Notes under the pieces: model-generated
What the model was told of the DNA's origin: nothing
What the model saw: only the letters and a program-made list of their open reading frames with translations
Databases searched by the model: none
Part shown: positions 35,921 through 48,503 of the stretch, piece by piece
Layout of the letters: each line of letters opens with the position of its first letter
How positions within the stretch are numbered: position 1 is the first letter of the stretch
Assembly: GCF_012273895.1 (NCBI RefSeq)
Contig: NC_052130.1
Location: 4,774,001 to 4,838,000, forward strand
Source of the DNA: Zerene cesonia
Taxonomy: Eukaryota; Arthropoda; Insecta; Lepidoptera; Pieridae
Direction of reading: 5' to 3'
Length of the DNA stretch: 64,000 bases
Program-made: the position numbers and the translations under genes

Positions 35921-36131
35921 TCATCATCATCATCATCAGCCCATATATTTTCCCACTGCTAGGACACAGGCCTCCTATGAGGGTTTAGGCCATAATCCAC
36001 CACGCTGGCCAAGTGCGGGTTGGCAGTCACATGTCGTCGAACTTTTGATTCTCGAACATGCCGGTTTCCTCACGATGTGATCACAGTGGTGATGTTATCT
36101 ACATGCGCAGATAAATTGAAAAATCAATTTA
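35921..36131 (-). mobile_element. tRNA-derived SINE (GAT-tailed family), 5' truncated
   Basis: ATCATCATCATCATCAGCCC to AAATTGAAAAATCAATTTAT; the tRNA head is missing, and there is a short internal deletion around the GTGAAGG block. Confidence 0.8.
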
Positions 36132-36504
36132 TTTATTTTTTATCAGAGAAGAATTAAATTGATTTTATTATTAACATCGGGCAAATAAGATTTATTTTTT
36201 TCAACATTATTATAACTTGATACAAATCTATTGATATACATGCAGAACATACTCCACCAAATTAACTAAAATTTTACTGGTATCTGGTAATCGATCAGTG
36301 TCAATCTAGACAAAATTATATGATGACGTGTAATTTATTGTTAATAAACTCGCAACTTATTATCTTTTATTTTTATTATCAACCCTGCATATTCAATATT
36401 AAATCTTTTACCACTTACCTAAGTTAAGTGACACACTGATTTTGTATAAAACAAAAATAAGTTCAGATATTTCAATTCTGAATTTGATTTCATTTTATCC
36501 GTTA

Positions 36505-36705
36505 CTAGCTGCGCCCCGCGGTTTCACTCACATATGTCCGTATCCCGTAGGAATATCGGAATAAAAAGTTGCCTATATGTTATTCCAGTTGTCCAGTTGT
36601 CTACGTACCAAATTTCATTGCAATCGGTTCAGTAGTTTTTGCGTGAAAGAGCAACAAACACACACACACATCCTTACAAACTTTCGCATTTATAATATTA
36701 GTAGG
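36505..36705 (-). mobile_element. Complete Helitron, main family, 201 bp
   Basis: CTAGCTGCGCCCCGCGG on the left and TATAATATTAGTAGGA on the right, with A before and C after. The 3' hairpin is degraded. Extra copies of the 5' end lie just outside (see findings). Confidence 0.85.
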
Positions 36706-37177
36706 ACTAGTAGGATAGTAGGATAGTAAGATTACTCTGAGTGTTACATATTCAATCATAAGTACATAAAGAAAAAAGCATGACGGTATATTTTTTTTCT
36801 GCAATAAAACTATGGAAAAAGAAGCAAATAAAAAATTCCGCAAACTGACAAAGCTGTCAGCCAACACTTTATACTGCAATTAAAAAAAAAAAAAAGGACA
36901 AACCCACAAAATAAATCGTAAAGTAAGAAAACAAAACTCAAATTACGTGTCAGTGACAATGACTAGATAAGCATATTTGCCCGCAATAATGATACCTTAT
37001 CAGATAAACATCAATACTGTTTGCCACTTGCCACGCATTGAAATTATAATATTTATTTATTTATTATAAATTATAATATTATCAAAAATATTTTGAAGTT
37101 ATATTTTATTGTTAAATTAAGCGGCGGCAAAAACATTTTCAACCGTGTTATCATAATAAAGATAAAGGATAACACGG

Positions 37178-37322
37178 TTCCTGTTTTGTCTCAAGGGAGC
37201 ATTTAATCGGTATAAAAAGTCACCCAAGTCAGCTTACCTTGTCTGTATACCAAATTTCATCAAAATCCGTTCAGTAGTTTCAGTGTGATTTACGGACAAA
37301 CATCCGAACAAATAATATTAGT
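37178..37322 (-). mobile_element. Helitron, 5' part
   Basis: GGTATAAAAAGTCACCCAAG and TACCAAATTTCATCAAAATC match the 48.8-kb copy in inverted orientation. Confidence 0.6.
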
Positions 37323-37431
37323 TCGATTACTTACATACATTCATTGAAATGTCAATTATTGTAAATACAACATACTTTTTAAAATGTAATTCAGTATTGC
37401 ATATAAATAGCGGACAACCGATCGGTGGTGC

Positions 37432-37572
37432 CTGGTGGTAGCCGTCACCACCGCCCCTGAGTATTCGTAGAGGTCTCTATAAAACTAGTGCCTGCCTTTG
37501 AGGGATAAGGGTAAAAGATTGACTACTAGAATTAAGCAACGGACTGGGAAGGATGAGGAAAGGAGTACGGGC
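37432..37572 (-). mobile_element. GTCGAGCACGCTTCGG repeat, internal part
   Basis: GCCGTCACCACCGCCCCTGA, TCGTAGAGGTC and GGACTGGGAAGGATGAGGAA mirror the 6.65-kb copy. Confidence 0.55.
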
Positions 37573-38299
37573 AATTAAATAAAACCTTTATTAAATCTGG
37601 AAGTAAAATTATGTTAACACTGAAGTAGACATAAGTTCTTTTTACAATATATGTATGAACCTTTACATGTTATTCTAGACTATGACGCAAAAGGAGATTT
37701 ATTGCTATATATGCTACATATAATCCTTCTATATTTATCTTTCCTTATCAAAAAAGCAGAGAGAGCACAACAATAAATCTTCTACGTGTCTATACGGAAA
37801 AGGTCTACATACTGGCGAGGCTTGCTGTCAAAGCGAACAATCTGAATAAGCCTACAAAGATAGTGCCTGTATCACATGGACGGAATACGACACAAGCCCG
37901 AGATCAAACAAATATTTGCCCTCCAATTGTTTGAACTACATGGATCTCTGGTGGATTTATTTTCCCTTCGCATACTGCCGAATGATAATATTAATCCTAT
38001 TCTCGATATATTTTATTCCGTAATGAAAAACCCCCTTCTATTTGTCAGAACTAGATATAAATGGGATAACACAGGATTCAGTAGTTCAAATAAATATAGA
38101 ATGAACAAAAACGGTTCGCTCAGTAGAAAGTTCTGTAGCAACATAATATGCAAAATTAATGTCGAAATGACCTCTGCCTTTATTGAAGTCCATTGAAAAA
38201 GCTTGCTATTTATTCACATGTTGTAAGTCCATTGCGAATGTGTTTAATTTGATAGTTTGTTTATAAAACAGTTTAAATAATTGTCCTTCAAATACAATA

Positions 38300-38590
38300 T
38301 CATCATCAGCCCATATATGTTCCCACTGCTGGGACACAGGCCTCCTATGAGGGTTCAGGCCATAATCCACCACGCTGGCCAAGTGCGGGTTGGCAGATGT
38401 CACATGTCGTCGAACTTTTGATTCTTGGACATGCCGGTTTTCTCACGATGTTTTCCTTCACCGTTTTAAGCAGTAGGTGATGTTATTCACATGTGCAGAT
38501 AAATTGAAAAATCAATTTATTTCCTGCACGCTCCGCCCGGTCTCGAACCCCGACTTATCGATTTTGAAGTCCGAGGTTCTCACCACTGAG
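38300..38590 (-). mobile_element. tRNA-derived SINE (GAT-tailed family), slightly 5' truncated
   Basis: Nearly full copy from CATCATCAGCCC to TTCTCACCACTGAG; only the first dozen bases of the tRNA head are missing. Confidence 0.85.
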
Positions 38591-38759
38591 ATATTAATAA
38601 AAAATACAATATATATGAAAACAACACCTATAATTTTACTTTCGTGTGCTAGGCTTGACACATGTCGCAAGGATGGTTGGGATAACCTAAATACAGCCAA
38701 AACTGTTTCGAATAGTAATGCTGACGCACAAAATATGTGCCAACTCATGTTGAAATAAG

Positions 38760-41040
38760 CTCCGATGTCACGTAAGCTAGCTAAGGGAGTTAGCTGATAG
38801 CAAGTTACATCTATAACAATAAGCCGTCAAGCTACTCTAAGATGGAATAATAGTTTGAGCAGGATTAGAGCATTATGCTTGTATTATGTCCACCTTCTTT
38901 CACAGGAAGAATGAGTACCAAATATCTTTTAAAGTAATTAAGAATTAAATAGAAACACAAGTATTTTAGTATAGTTTCAAAAAAACTAAAAAAATCACGC
39001 TCTTCCCATGAAATTATTCTATTGTCAAGGAGGCTCAAAAAGTGCACAAAGGTTGAATTAAAGTTTACAGTAAGTTAAAAAGGTGTCGATTATATACAAA
39101 CATACAGGAGAAGCTAATAAATGCGTGAAATATATACATTTATTAAAAATCTTGATTTCTATTTTGCTTCGAATTTTTCAAAAGTTGAGTGGGGTAACAA
39201 AACAATATTAAAAAAAGGAATGAATTGAAAGGTATACTAAATTAAATTTTCGTTCTTCTAGAGATCGATTTTTATTACTAAAAGCAGGCTCGCCTTTTAC
39301 GAAAACATGAAAAGCGCCTCCTTTAGCCTAATTTTAACAGTTCTCAAGTTCTCAAGATCTCTATAAGACAATCTTTACAACACAAATATAACATGACAGG
39401 GCTTACCTGTCGAGCCTTAGCTTATGAAGCGCCCATGTGTATTATCAGAAAAAATAAGTGCCTAATATTGGCAATTTCTGGCTCCCCTTCCAAACCAATG
39501 TAACTTAATTACATACATATACACAAATATTGTTCACGTAACCTCCCTGGAAGTGTGACCCAATTTTTTCTTATTGTGCTCCCACTAAATTTGTATTTTA
39601 TAATAAGTGACACAGTACGTAGTAATTTGTTATTTATTCTAAGTATGTGCAATAAACGGAGCTTTTAACGCATTTTCTTATAACGGATTTTGTATCTAAG
39701 AAATAATATATGAAAACCTTGTTTGGCTTCGCTGTATTATGCACGGCTTAGATAATGAAGGCTCTAATTTATTCTAATACTAATACTAGAAAAAAGTTAT
39801 TCAAATTTTGGTATTTTTTTTCTAGCATATAAAATTAATTTTGATGGTGTGTTTATATATTCGAAAGCGTTTTTCTAACAGGGTTATTTAATAAATGAAG
39901 CGAACGGAATGTGCTTTTTGTTTGTACAGAAAATGCCTAAACTTAATTCTATTTTATACCTCCACGCAAGGATCAGATGTTTTTCTCTGATTAATGTTTT
40001 ACGACTAGCTATCATTCTGAATCTGCACACGTACCCTTTACACTATCTCAACAAGTTTCTCTAAAAATTTATATACCGTATCCCATTTCTTTTCAATTGA
40101 GTTTTGTTTTCGCAATTAATGAAGCCTATTATGGTTATAACCTTCTCGAACATTCTCGAAACGGTTTTGGAAATATCCATGATTTTACGTTCGCAATAGG
40201 ACTATAAAAAGATAAACTGACATAATGATGACTTATGCTTTCGACGCATCGCGCATAACCCAAAAAAATCAGATGCCAAACTTTAATTTTGCACCTTACT
40301 TCCCATATTAGTTTTTTTTAATCAATGTAGGACATAAAAGAAAAAATGGAAAGTTGAGTTTGTAAACTTTGGACTATTCTTACTCTTATTAGGGCTCCTT
40401 CCCCTCCATGAATTATATCACACGAACTTAGGGTTTCTAACCACTCGTCCCATACTTGTCACAGGCTGTTACACTTTAAGAAGCCCCTCCCTCAGATGTG
40501 ACGTCACTTTCAATTCTAAGAAGTTATTATAAAAATCTTTGCGAAAAATTATATCTTTACTTATGACGTCACAAAGGTCACACCCCTGCCTCTTGCTACA
40601 TGATGACACATTTCGGTAATACCCCCCCTTAAACATGGACGACCCCTTAATTGCGAAAGAAATATCAACAACAAATCTAGTACACTTACATACTAAGTCC
40701 TTCAATTAATACGAGCCCCAATACACCAGTTTAACGCCTAATTGTCTCTAAAATACACAAGCCAGTGTAACCTTAACGTTTAACATGCGACATTTACCCA
40801 TGTCCACATAAAAGGTATATTGTGTTGACGAGTTGTACTAGTGACCTAAACATACAGTGGTGTTTTCTTTGGAACCAGGTCATGAGGTATGAATGTATCA
40901 CTCTTATTTGAAGTAGGTTTAGCGCTTTTTTACGCCTACCCTTGTTGTCTGTCTTTTAGATGCGTAATTAACAATAGGATATGTGTTTTTTTTCCGGAAA
41001 AAATCCCACTTTCTAAATCCTTGCTTATATTAGTTCTTGT
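38760..41040. other. Gene-free unique DNA
   Basis: No exon, hairpin or repeat family recognised apart from a Helitron scrap near 41040-41092 (ATAGACGAAGCCGGGTAGTA). Confidence 0.35.
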
Positions 41041-41109
41041 TAACAATCCTATAGGGCATAGGCTATATATATACCATAGACGAAGCCGGGTAGTATTAAA
41101 ATACCATTA

Positions 41110-41354
41110 TTAACCTAAATATGTATTATTCAAAGGTGACTGACTGGCATAGTGATCTTTCAATGCACGGCCCAAACCACTGGTCGGATCGGGCTGAAAT
41201 TTTGTATGCAGATAGATGTTATGACGTAGGCATCCGCTAAGGATTTTGATAATTTCTACCCCTAAGGGGATAAAATAGGAGTTGAAAGATTCTACCGTGA
41301 AAATTTACTTAGTAAATTAACAACCACGCGGGCGAAGCTGGAGGCAACAGCTAG
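41110..41354 (+). mobile_element. Helitron (GGCTGAAATTT family)
   Basis: TGACTGACTGGCATAGTGAT, GGATCGGGCTGAAATTTTG, and GCGGGCGAAGCTGGAGGCAA then CAGCTAG before T. Reference copy for 20.3 and 54.5 kb. The 5' border is approximate. Confidence 0.65.
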
Positions 41355-41975
41355 TTATCGATACTAATTTATAATAAACATTTATTAAAACAGATCTCAT
41401 TATTTTTTCTGGTTGCCAGTAACTAACTAGCTGGATACTAACAGTTTCTCTAAGAAGTTTTCAATTTATACAATGAAAGCAAGAAAACTCAATATTCATA
41501 ATTTTGTATTTACATTTCAAATAAAGTTGATTTTATAAAAATATACTTCGGATCTGAAAAAGCTTTTTCACAAAGGAACATTTAAATTACTTCGTTCATC
41601 TAAAAGTTTCGTAAGTCGCCGCGCCATGAAGATACATTGAACAAATTCTGAAAACGTAGAAAATCGTTCATTTTACTGTTTAATATCAGTTGTACGTAAC
41701 TTTTTTCGCATAAAAATTCGATGTACATGCTTTAATCGGTTTGCTGATCTCTTGGGAGCAATAAATCGACCCAGGTAGTCATGATTGTCGTAAAAACACG
41801 TATCATTTTACGATTTTCAATTACAGTCAATGAAAATGCTTATGTAACGATCGCTTACGGTGTTTATTATTTAATTTACTAACAAAAACTCGATGCATCG
41901 TGCTATTATTGATAAAAGCTTTTACGGTAATTATAAACAGATATTATATATTATTTACTTGATGTTTATATAAAG

Positions 41976-42110
41976 CTAGCGATCCGCCCTGGCTTCATTC
42001 GTGGTAGGGTTTTTCTCCATAAGAACCTTACTTGAGCCTTAGTAAAAACGTTAAAAGTATTAGCCGAAATGGTCGAGCCCTTCATTCGTTTTTATTTATA
42101 TATAGATATT
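41976..42110 (-). mobile_element. Helitron fragment
   Basis: CTAGCGATCCGCCCTGGCTT is an inverted 3' end; the body is worn (TTTTTCTCCATAAGAACC). Confidence 0.5.
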
Positions 42111-42677
42111 TTAGATGCATTTCATCATTAATTTTCCATCATCCAAAACGTATTCTAACAACTTTTATTTCAAAATTTCACAATACACGTCATTATGTAC
42201 TGTAAAAAGATTTAAAAAAGTATATAAAAATTTTCCATTCGGCTTTAAATTGCGCCAAGGTTAACAAAAGTAATTAAAAGTCAGACGTAAAATTTCCTCT
42301 CTAAATAATATAAGTTATTTGTAATTTCGTTCAACTGTATTTTGTTTTCAGTCGAGCCTCGGTTAATGTCAGCGTTTATAAAATGTACAAACAGTTTTAA
42401 TTTGAAATCGGATATGAAAAGGCCTTTATCATAAGCATTCATCATTATTTTCAATATAGATTTAAACTGTATGAGCTAATTTCTTTAATCCCTCTATACA
42501 CATACATGGGATTGAAATCCCAAATCTCTGGGGGAATTTTACTTTTTTTTGTCTTCAGGTGAATATAAGAATCGATTTATGTTTCGATAAATAATTTTTT
42601 TGGAACAAAAGTTTTTTTATGGAGTGCTGTTCTGATTGTTATTAACCTCGTACTGCCGAATACCTACCAATGTTTTA

Positions 42678-42855
42678 AAGTCCCGTGTCCCCTAGTGGGG
42701 TATGGGGCAGATGACATACATCTGTTTCGCTGATCGATGCCCTTTATGGTTAAGTAGGTGATCAGCCTTCTGTAACCTGCCAGACAGACAATTTCTTGTG
42801 AGTCCGGGAATGGAACCCAGGAACCCCTTCGGTTCTATGCTCACGTATTAATTAG
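42678..42855 (-). mobile_element. tRNA-derived SINE (CGCCTCCTTGGTACA family), 5' truncated
   Basis: AAGTCCCGTGTCCCCTAGTG to TCTATGCTCACGTATTAA. The A-box end is missing. A separate head scrap of the same family is at 44429-44468 (+). Confidence 0.75.
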
Positions 42856-42956
42856 ATATAATTTTTTTTAAATCGCTGATGGGTTGATCAATCGCATTTG
42901 CGTATTTAAGTAACTTAAATATGATTCAGTAAGTAAAAAAATAAAAATAGTGGTTA

Positions 42957-43062
42957 GAGGTTGTCCGGTAGGGACCGCTGCAGGCGATAAGACCGCCCAT
43001 TTGTATCTTTTTTCATGTTTTTGCAGTGTATATTTTGTGATGATATAAAAAATAAATGAAAG
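42957..43062 (+). mobile_element. LINE 3' tail, worn
   Basis: GGCGATAAGACCGCCCATTT and a final AAAAAATAAATGAAAG match the tail at 21715-21870. Confidence 0.45.
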
Positions 43063-43302
43063 TAATTTTTGCCCGTCCGTCCAGATCCCTTGACCTTTGA
43101 TTCAAGTCGGAGGCCTTAACCTCTGCGTCACTGCGCTTTCACAAACGTAAGCGTAGAATTTAATATCGATTGTCGTATCTTTTTTATACATATGTATTTA
43201 AACGAGCACCTATTAGTATATTATATATTATTAAAATACGTATCATGAATTATTTTTATTTATTCATTTATATCAAGTAACAGTCAATGTACTGTATATA
43301 AA

Positions 43303-43456
43303 ATTCTCGCATTAGATTGTTTGTTACCATGCTCTTCCGAAACGACTGGACCGATTCTTATTAAATTTCGTGTGCATGTCGGATAGCGTTGCAAATCGCC
43401 TAACATCTTTTTTTCATAGACTTAAGAGTAGGGCAGAACAGCGTTTGCCGGGTAAA
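43303..43456 (+). mobile_element. Helitron, worn ends
   Basis: TATAAAATTCTCGCATTAG start, AAACGACTGGACCGATTCTT and CAGCGTTTGCCGGGTA match the 24.5-kb element; the CTAG is lost. Confidence 0.6.
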
Positions 43457-43812
43457 TAAAATAAATACCTTACAAACTAAGATACCTATAATATGTGCAT
43501 CTCTATATTTAATAATATTTTATTAATTGAAACTAAGCACAAATTGTGGACTATGGATCTTTCATGTTTTTTTTCTGATAATTATTTATTTATTTATATC
43601 AGATAACAGACAAATTATAAAAACTTAAATGTATAATATAATTATATATTAATAAAATATTGTTATATTCGACAGCGATTATTTCCTGTTATTTATGTGC
43701 GTGCTGCCTAACCTCGGGTGTTTTTCCCCCAAGAATCTATGTAATACAAATAACAAGTCATTCTGTCCCACTGTGAACATCATGTCACGACAGCGAAATT
43801 CTGTCTTTGCAG

Positions 43813-43873
43813 AAAAACTATTACCAGCGGCAGACTGGGGCGTGCTATGGCGTTTTATTTATAGACATTCAAC
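43813..43873 (+). other. Candidate small exon (61 bases)
   Basis: Flanked by a good acceptor (TTCTGTCTTTGCAG) and donor (GTAAGAG). One frame reads KNYYQRQTGACYGVLFIDIQ without a stop. No family recognised; it could be a chance pair of splice signals or an alternative exon of the gene starting at 32.6 kb. Confidence 0.2.
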
Positions 43874-44639
43874 GTAAGAGAAACGGAGTTTTTATTTGTT
43901 TGTATTCAACAAGAATTTGTAAAATGTATTTAAGAATACACAGAATTTTAATTACAATGTTTTTCCATGTATCCAGTTTCCCTTATTAACACATTTTTAA
44001 ACGTTTTAATACTTATAGGTGTTGTTTTACCGTCTGTTCGATATAGGCATCATTGCACCTTCGATGTTTGTAATTTCTACTAGAAAACCCTTCAACGAAA
44101 TTCCTTTGATGAAACAAGTCATTGGGGATAACTTAGAGCTATAAGGTAAAGTGTACGCAGCGGTATAATCTGTAGTAATCACGTTATACGTGGTAAGAGC
44201 TTCATAGAATACATATTGAATAATTAAACACGGATGTGGCTTGTGTAATTTGGAGGATGGGGATATGAAGGATATGGTTGTAGGACAGAATAGTTAGGAT
44301 AAGGTTGCCTCTGATAATGGTGATAAATGTGTGTAAATATGGTACTCTAGTTTAAAAATTATGCTCATCTTTGGGTCCTATAACTACTTCGATGTATGTG
44401 AATATTGGCGTCTATGTGCAATCTGATGATGACCGCCTCCTGGGTACAGTGATTGGAAAGAGCATGTCATTTTCTTTAATTCAGTGATGATTTCTTTGAT
44501 AAGAGGTACCGAAGAACAAAAGCTGTAATCGTTTTAAATTTCTTAGGAACAGTTTATTTCATTGTTTTTTTCTAATGACATTTCATATTTTTTTTTTACA
44601 AAATCTATATACTATTTTTTATATAATCTATATTACGGA

Positions 44640-44826
44640 AGTGTGAATTTTTGTTTGCTTGTCTTTCTATCACGTTGCAACCGAACGATTATGTCATATG
44701 TTATTTCTAGAGATAGAACTTAGATGCAAGAAGGTACCTAATATTGGTCAGCTTTTACCGCGGTTGCATGTTATTCTCGTTGCGAATTCTTTTGCTCACG
44801 CGTGCGAGGCCACGGGTAACAGCTAG
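44640..44826 (+). mobile_element. Helitron
   Basis: GTTGCAACCGAACGATTATG, CACGCGTGCGAGGCCACGGG and AACAGCTAG before T. The 5' end (TATTACGGAAGTGTGAATTT) is roughly placed. Confidence 0.6.
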
Positions 44827-44949
44827 TCTTATAAATCATCCTAAATTTCACGATTATCAGCCTTTCTTCCAAGACTTTTTGTTAGTCACTTCTCCCACAT
44901 AATAAGATCTTGGTGCGACATTTTTAAACCTATTCACTTCTACATATAT

Positions 44950-45088
44950 AAATATATATTCCTCATAGGAGGCCACGCAAAAAACCACGGGACCAATTTC
45001 AAAAATTTACTATTTGCTTATATTACTAGTAGAAAGCTGCATCTTCACTGAATGACACAGACTATATATGTACCAGGGGCGAAGCTAG
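44950..45088 (+). mobile_element. Helitron 3' half, copy A of a duplication
   Basis: TTCCTCATAGGAGGCCACGC through TATATATGTACCAGGGGCGA to AGCTAG before TATTATATATTA. An almost identical copy starts at 45309. Confidence 0.7.
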
Positions 45089-45100
45089 TATTATATATTA

Positions 45101-45300
45101 CTAGCTGCGCCCCGCGGTTTCACTCGCGTAATTCCGTATCCCGTAGTAATATCGGGATAAAAAGTAGCCTATATGTTATTCCAGTTGTCCAGCTGTCTAC
45201 GTACCAAATTTCATTGCAATTGGTTCAGTAGTTTTTGCGTGAAACAGCAACAAACACACACACACATCCTTACAGACTTGCATTTATGATTTTAGTAGGA
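45101..45300 (-). mobile_element. Complete Helitron, main family, 200 bp
   Basis: CTAGCTGCGCCCCGCGG to TTTTAGTAGGA with A before and T after. It separates the two duplicate Helitron halves on either side. Confidence 0.85.
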
Positions 45301-45304
45301 TGGG

Positions 45305-45451
45305 ATATATTCCTCATAGGAGGCCACGCAAAAAACCACGGGACCAATTTCAAAAATTTCTATTTACTTGTATTACTAGTAGAAAGCTGCAACTTCACTG
45401 AGTGACATAAGCTATATATGTACCACGGGCGAAGCCGGGGCGAGCAGCTAG
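45305..45451 (+). mobile_element. Helitron 3' half, copy B of a duplication
   Basis: Repeats copy A from ATATTCCTCATAGGAGG to CTAG and the following TATTATATATTA. Its 3' end (GAAGCCGGGGCGAGCAGCTAG) is more complete than that of copy A. Confidence 0.7.
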
Positions 45452-45682
45452 TATTATATATTATTGTCATTTCTTGATATACGCGCCATCACCTCGACAA
45501 AGGACGGCCGCTTATCATTTGATCCCCTTATCTCGCAAGATGAGATCACTAAACCTAGAAACTGTTATTGATTGAAGTAATATTTTTTTATCGGATACAC
45601 TGACTAATATAAACGATAAATCCCATTTTTTTTCGTTTCCACGTAGGTAGGCATCGACAGAAATATGCTAACGCATTTATTT

Positions 45683-45935
45683 TCAACTGACTCCAAAAAA
45701 AAGAGGTTTCTAAATTCGATTTTTATTAAGTTCAGAACTTTCGACTGGGTGAACTGATTTTGATGATTCTTTTTTTATTTGATAGCTTGTGCCTCAAATG
45801 TGGCCATTCAAATTTGGTCTAGTTGTGACAATTTGAATGCGGTGTTGTCTTTTGTTAAAAATAATTATGTTAATTACAATCTTTTGTGGGTGTGGTACCT
45901 TCATCGGTGCGAGCTAGCCCAAATAGTGCGATTTC
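45683..45935 (+). repeat. GGAGGTT-type repeat followed by a scrap of the GTCGAGCACG family
   Basis: ACTGACTCCAAAAAAAAGAGG, TTGATAGCTTGTGCCTCAAA and CATTCAAATTTGGTCTAGTT; then GTGTGGTACCTTCATCGGTG at 45889-45935. Confidence 0.5.
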
Positions 45936-46131
45936 TCGATTTCTATATATGTATTATGATATCATTGGACCTTATGTATAAAAATTAGAACTTTTATGTT
46001 ATAAGTGCACCCCCCAGAATCGCCCGGGTAGTCATTTATCGCAATTAAAATAATAGACTAACCTATCTTTTGAGCTGGATCAAAATTAATAAAAAATAAA
46101 AATAAAAATGCTATGAAACTGAAAAATTTTA

Positions 46132-47131
46132 NNNNNNNNNNNNNNNNNNNNNNNNNNNNNNNNNNNNNNNNNNNNNNNNNNNNNNNNNNNNNNNNNNNNN
46201 NNNNNNNNNNNNNNNNNNNNNNNNNNNNNNNNNNNNNNNNNNNNNNNNNNNNNNNNNNNNNNNNNNNNNNNNNNNNNNNNNNNNNNNNNNNNNNNNNNNN
46301 NNNNNNNNNNNNNNNNNNNNNNNNNNNNNNNNNNNNNNNNNNNNNNNNNNNNNNNNNNNNNNNNNNNNNNNNNNNNNNNNNNNNNNNNNNNNNNNNNNNN
46401 NNNNNNNNNNNNNNNNNNNNNNNNNNNNNNNNNNNNNNNNNNNNNNNNNNNNNNNNNNNNNNNNNNNNNNNNNNNNNNNNNNNNNNNNNNNNNNNNNNNN
46501 NNNNNNNNNNNNNNNNNNNNNNNNNNNNNNNNNNNNNNNNNNNNNNNNNNNNNNNNNNNNNNNNNNNNNNNNNNNNNNNNNNNNNNNNNNNNNNNNNNNN
46601 NNNNNNNNNNNNNNNNNNNNNNNNNNNNNNNNNNNNNNNNNNNNNNNNNNNNNNNNNNNNNNNNNNNNNNNNNNNNNNNNNNNNNNNNNNNNNNNNNNNN
46701 NNNNNNNNNNNNNNNNNNNNNNNNNNNNNNNNNNNNNNNNNNNNNNNNNNNNNNNNNNNNNNNNNNNNNNNNNNNNNNNNNNNNNNNNNNNNNNNNNNNN
46801 NNNNNNNNNNNNNNNNNNNNNNNNNNNNNNNNNNNNNNNNNNNNNNNNNNNNNNNNNNNNNNNNNNNNNNNNNNNNNNNNNNNNNNNNNNNNNNNNNNNN
46901 NNNNNNNNNNNNNNNNNNNNNNNNNNNNNNNNNNNNNNNNNNNNNNNNNNNNNNNNNNNNNNNNNNNNNNNNNNNNNNNNNNNNNNNNNNNNNNNNNNNN
47001 NNNNNNNNNNNNNNNNNNNNNNNNNNNNNNNNNNNNNNNNNNNNNNNNNNNNNNNNNNNNNNNNNNNNNNNNNNNNNNNNNNNNNNNNNNNNNNNNNNNN
47101 NNNNNNNNNNNNNNNNNNNNNNNNNNNNNNN
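46132..47131. other. Assembly gap, exactly 1000 N
   Basis: Placeholder-length gap; the true size is unknown. Confidence 0.99.
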
Positions 47132-47335
47132 ATATGCAGGATGAATAACTAAACGAATGTAGTGTTATTTCATTCTATTATATGAATCAATTTAGCTGTA
47201 ATTTAATATGCAGATCGATTATGACTTTAAATAACTGGCACTAAACTGGGTTTAATTAAATTTAGTCTCGCGATACCTACCTTTCCAATAGTTATATCTT
47301 GTTACTATAGCACCTACGTATGACTAATCCTACTA

Positions 47336-47535
47336 TCCTACTAATATTGTCAATGCGAAAATTTGTAAGGATGTGTGTATGTTTGTTACTCTTTCACGCA
47401 AAAACTACTGAACCGATTGCAATGAAATTTGGTAAGTAGATAGCTGGACAACTGGAATATCGTATAGGCAACTTTTTTCCCGATATTGCTACATAGACAT
47501 TGACTTACGCGGGTGACACCGCGGGGCGAAGCTAG
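47336..47535 (+). mobile_element. Complete Helitron, main family, 200 bp
   Basis: TCCTACTAATATTGTCAATG after A and GAAGCTAG before T. The CGCGG/CCGCG hairpin with a 6-base loop is at 47508-47523, eight bases before CTAG. Best model copy of the family. Confidence 0.9.
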
Positions 47536-47639
47536 TTTCATATAAATCTTAGCAGCAATTAATTGCGTTAATTTCGTACATACATACAAATATAGAAATG
47601 TGGTGAATCCACAAAATTTTGGTAATTAGAATGGTATTT

Positions 47640-47795
47640 AGAAATTAAAAACTTTTTAACGGATTTTAAACGCGATTTATTCATTATATTATTAACCCGA
47701 CGTTTCCAAAAACTTTACAGCGAGCGTGGTCATGGTTTTTAATTTATAAATGTATAATACTCGCGTAAAATCAAACACAAGAAAATACAGTATGG
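47640..47795 (-). repeat. Dispersed repeat with ATTTTACGCGAGTAT block
   Basis: Inverted relative of 19545-19660, with the central CAGCGAGCGTGGTCATGG block present. Confidence 0.6.
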
Positions 47796-48409
47796 TATTT
47801 TCAATTACCACTAAACATGGGTTCTGTCTTAATTACTTATAAGAGACCATACTTGGGTACCAACTAAGTCCCGGGACGAGACAGTTTGTGAACAAGTAGG
47901 TGAAATAACAAATCTTTTTCTTATTTATTCTTATTATATATAATGTAACATTATCATAATAACTATTGATCGAAACTTTAAGACTAGCGAAATAGACCGC
48001 GTCAGGTTTATTATGAATCTAGATTATACAGATAGCTATCAAAAGCCGCGACAAATAATCGCAAACAAATTGAGAAATTATGACCAATGTCAATATGAAT
48101 TAGTTAATCCTTTGCCCAGCAACGGTTTGCTATCACAATTTGGACCTAAGTGTCAAATGATAGAGTTTTATTTGCAACGAAAGAATGTAATGGTTGAGTA
48201 AGCGTCCAGTGTACACGTTGAAGGGGCTTAGACCTACAGTTGGGATATCGTAATTCGTATTGGATTTTATCGTTGTATTGTCCATTACATAATGGGACGA
48301 AAATAAATGCTTTTGACGATATTTCAACATAATAATACAAGAGGGAACGTTTGCGCTTTTGTTTATATAAACCTACATAGGTTTGTGATGTTTTGAAACA
48401 AGCCACTGG

Positions 48410-48503
48410 ACGAATTTTAAAAATCTTTCACCAGTAGAAGCTGCTTCCTCGCTGATTAACATAGGCTGTATATGCCACGGGCGAAGTCGGGGCACATCGC
48501 TAG
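48410..48503 (+). mobile_element. Helitron, 3' half
   Basis: CACTGGACGAATTTTAAAAA, TGCCACGGGCGAAGTCGGGG and ATCGCTAG before T. Confidence 0.65.

Noticed and set aside
36653..36672. Short CA repeat as a microsatellite of interest
   Set aside because: It is a fixed internal part of the main Helitron family.
37876..38196. 106-codon open frame
   Set aside because: Unique DNA between repeats, no family motif, no promoter or splice signals; chance is likely.
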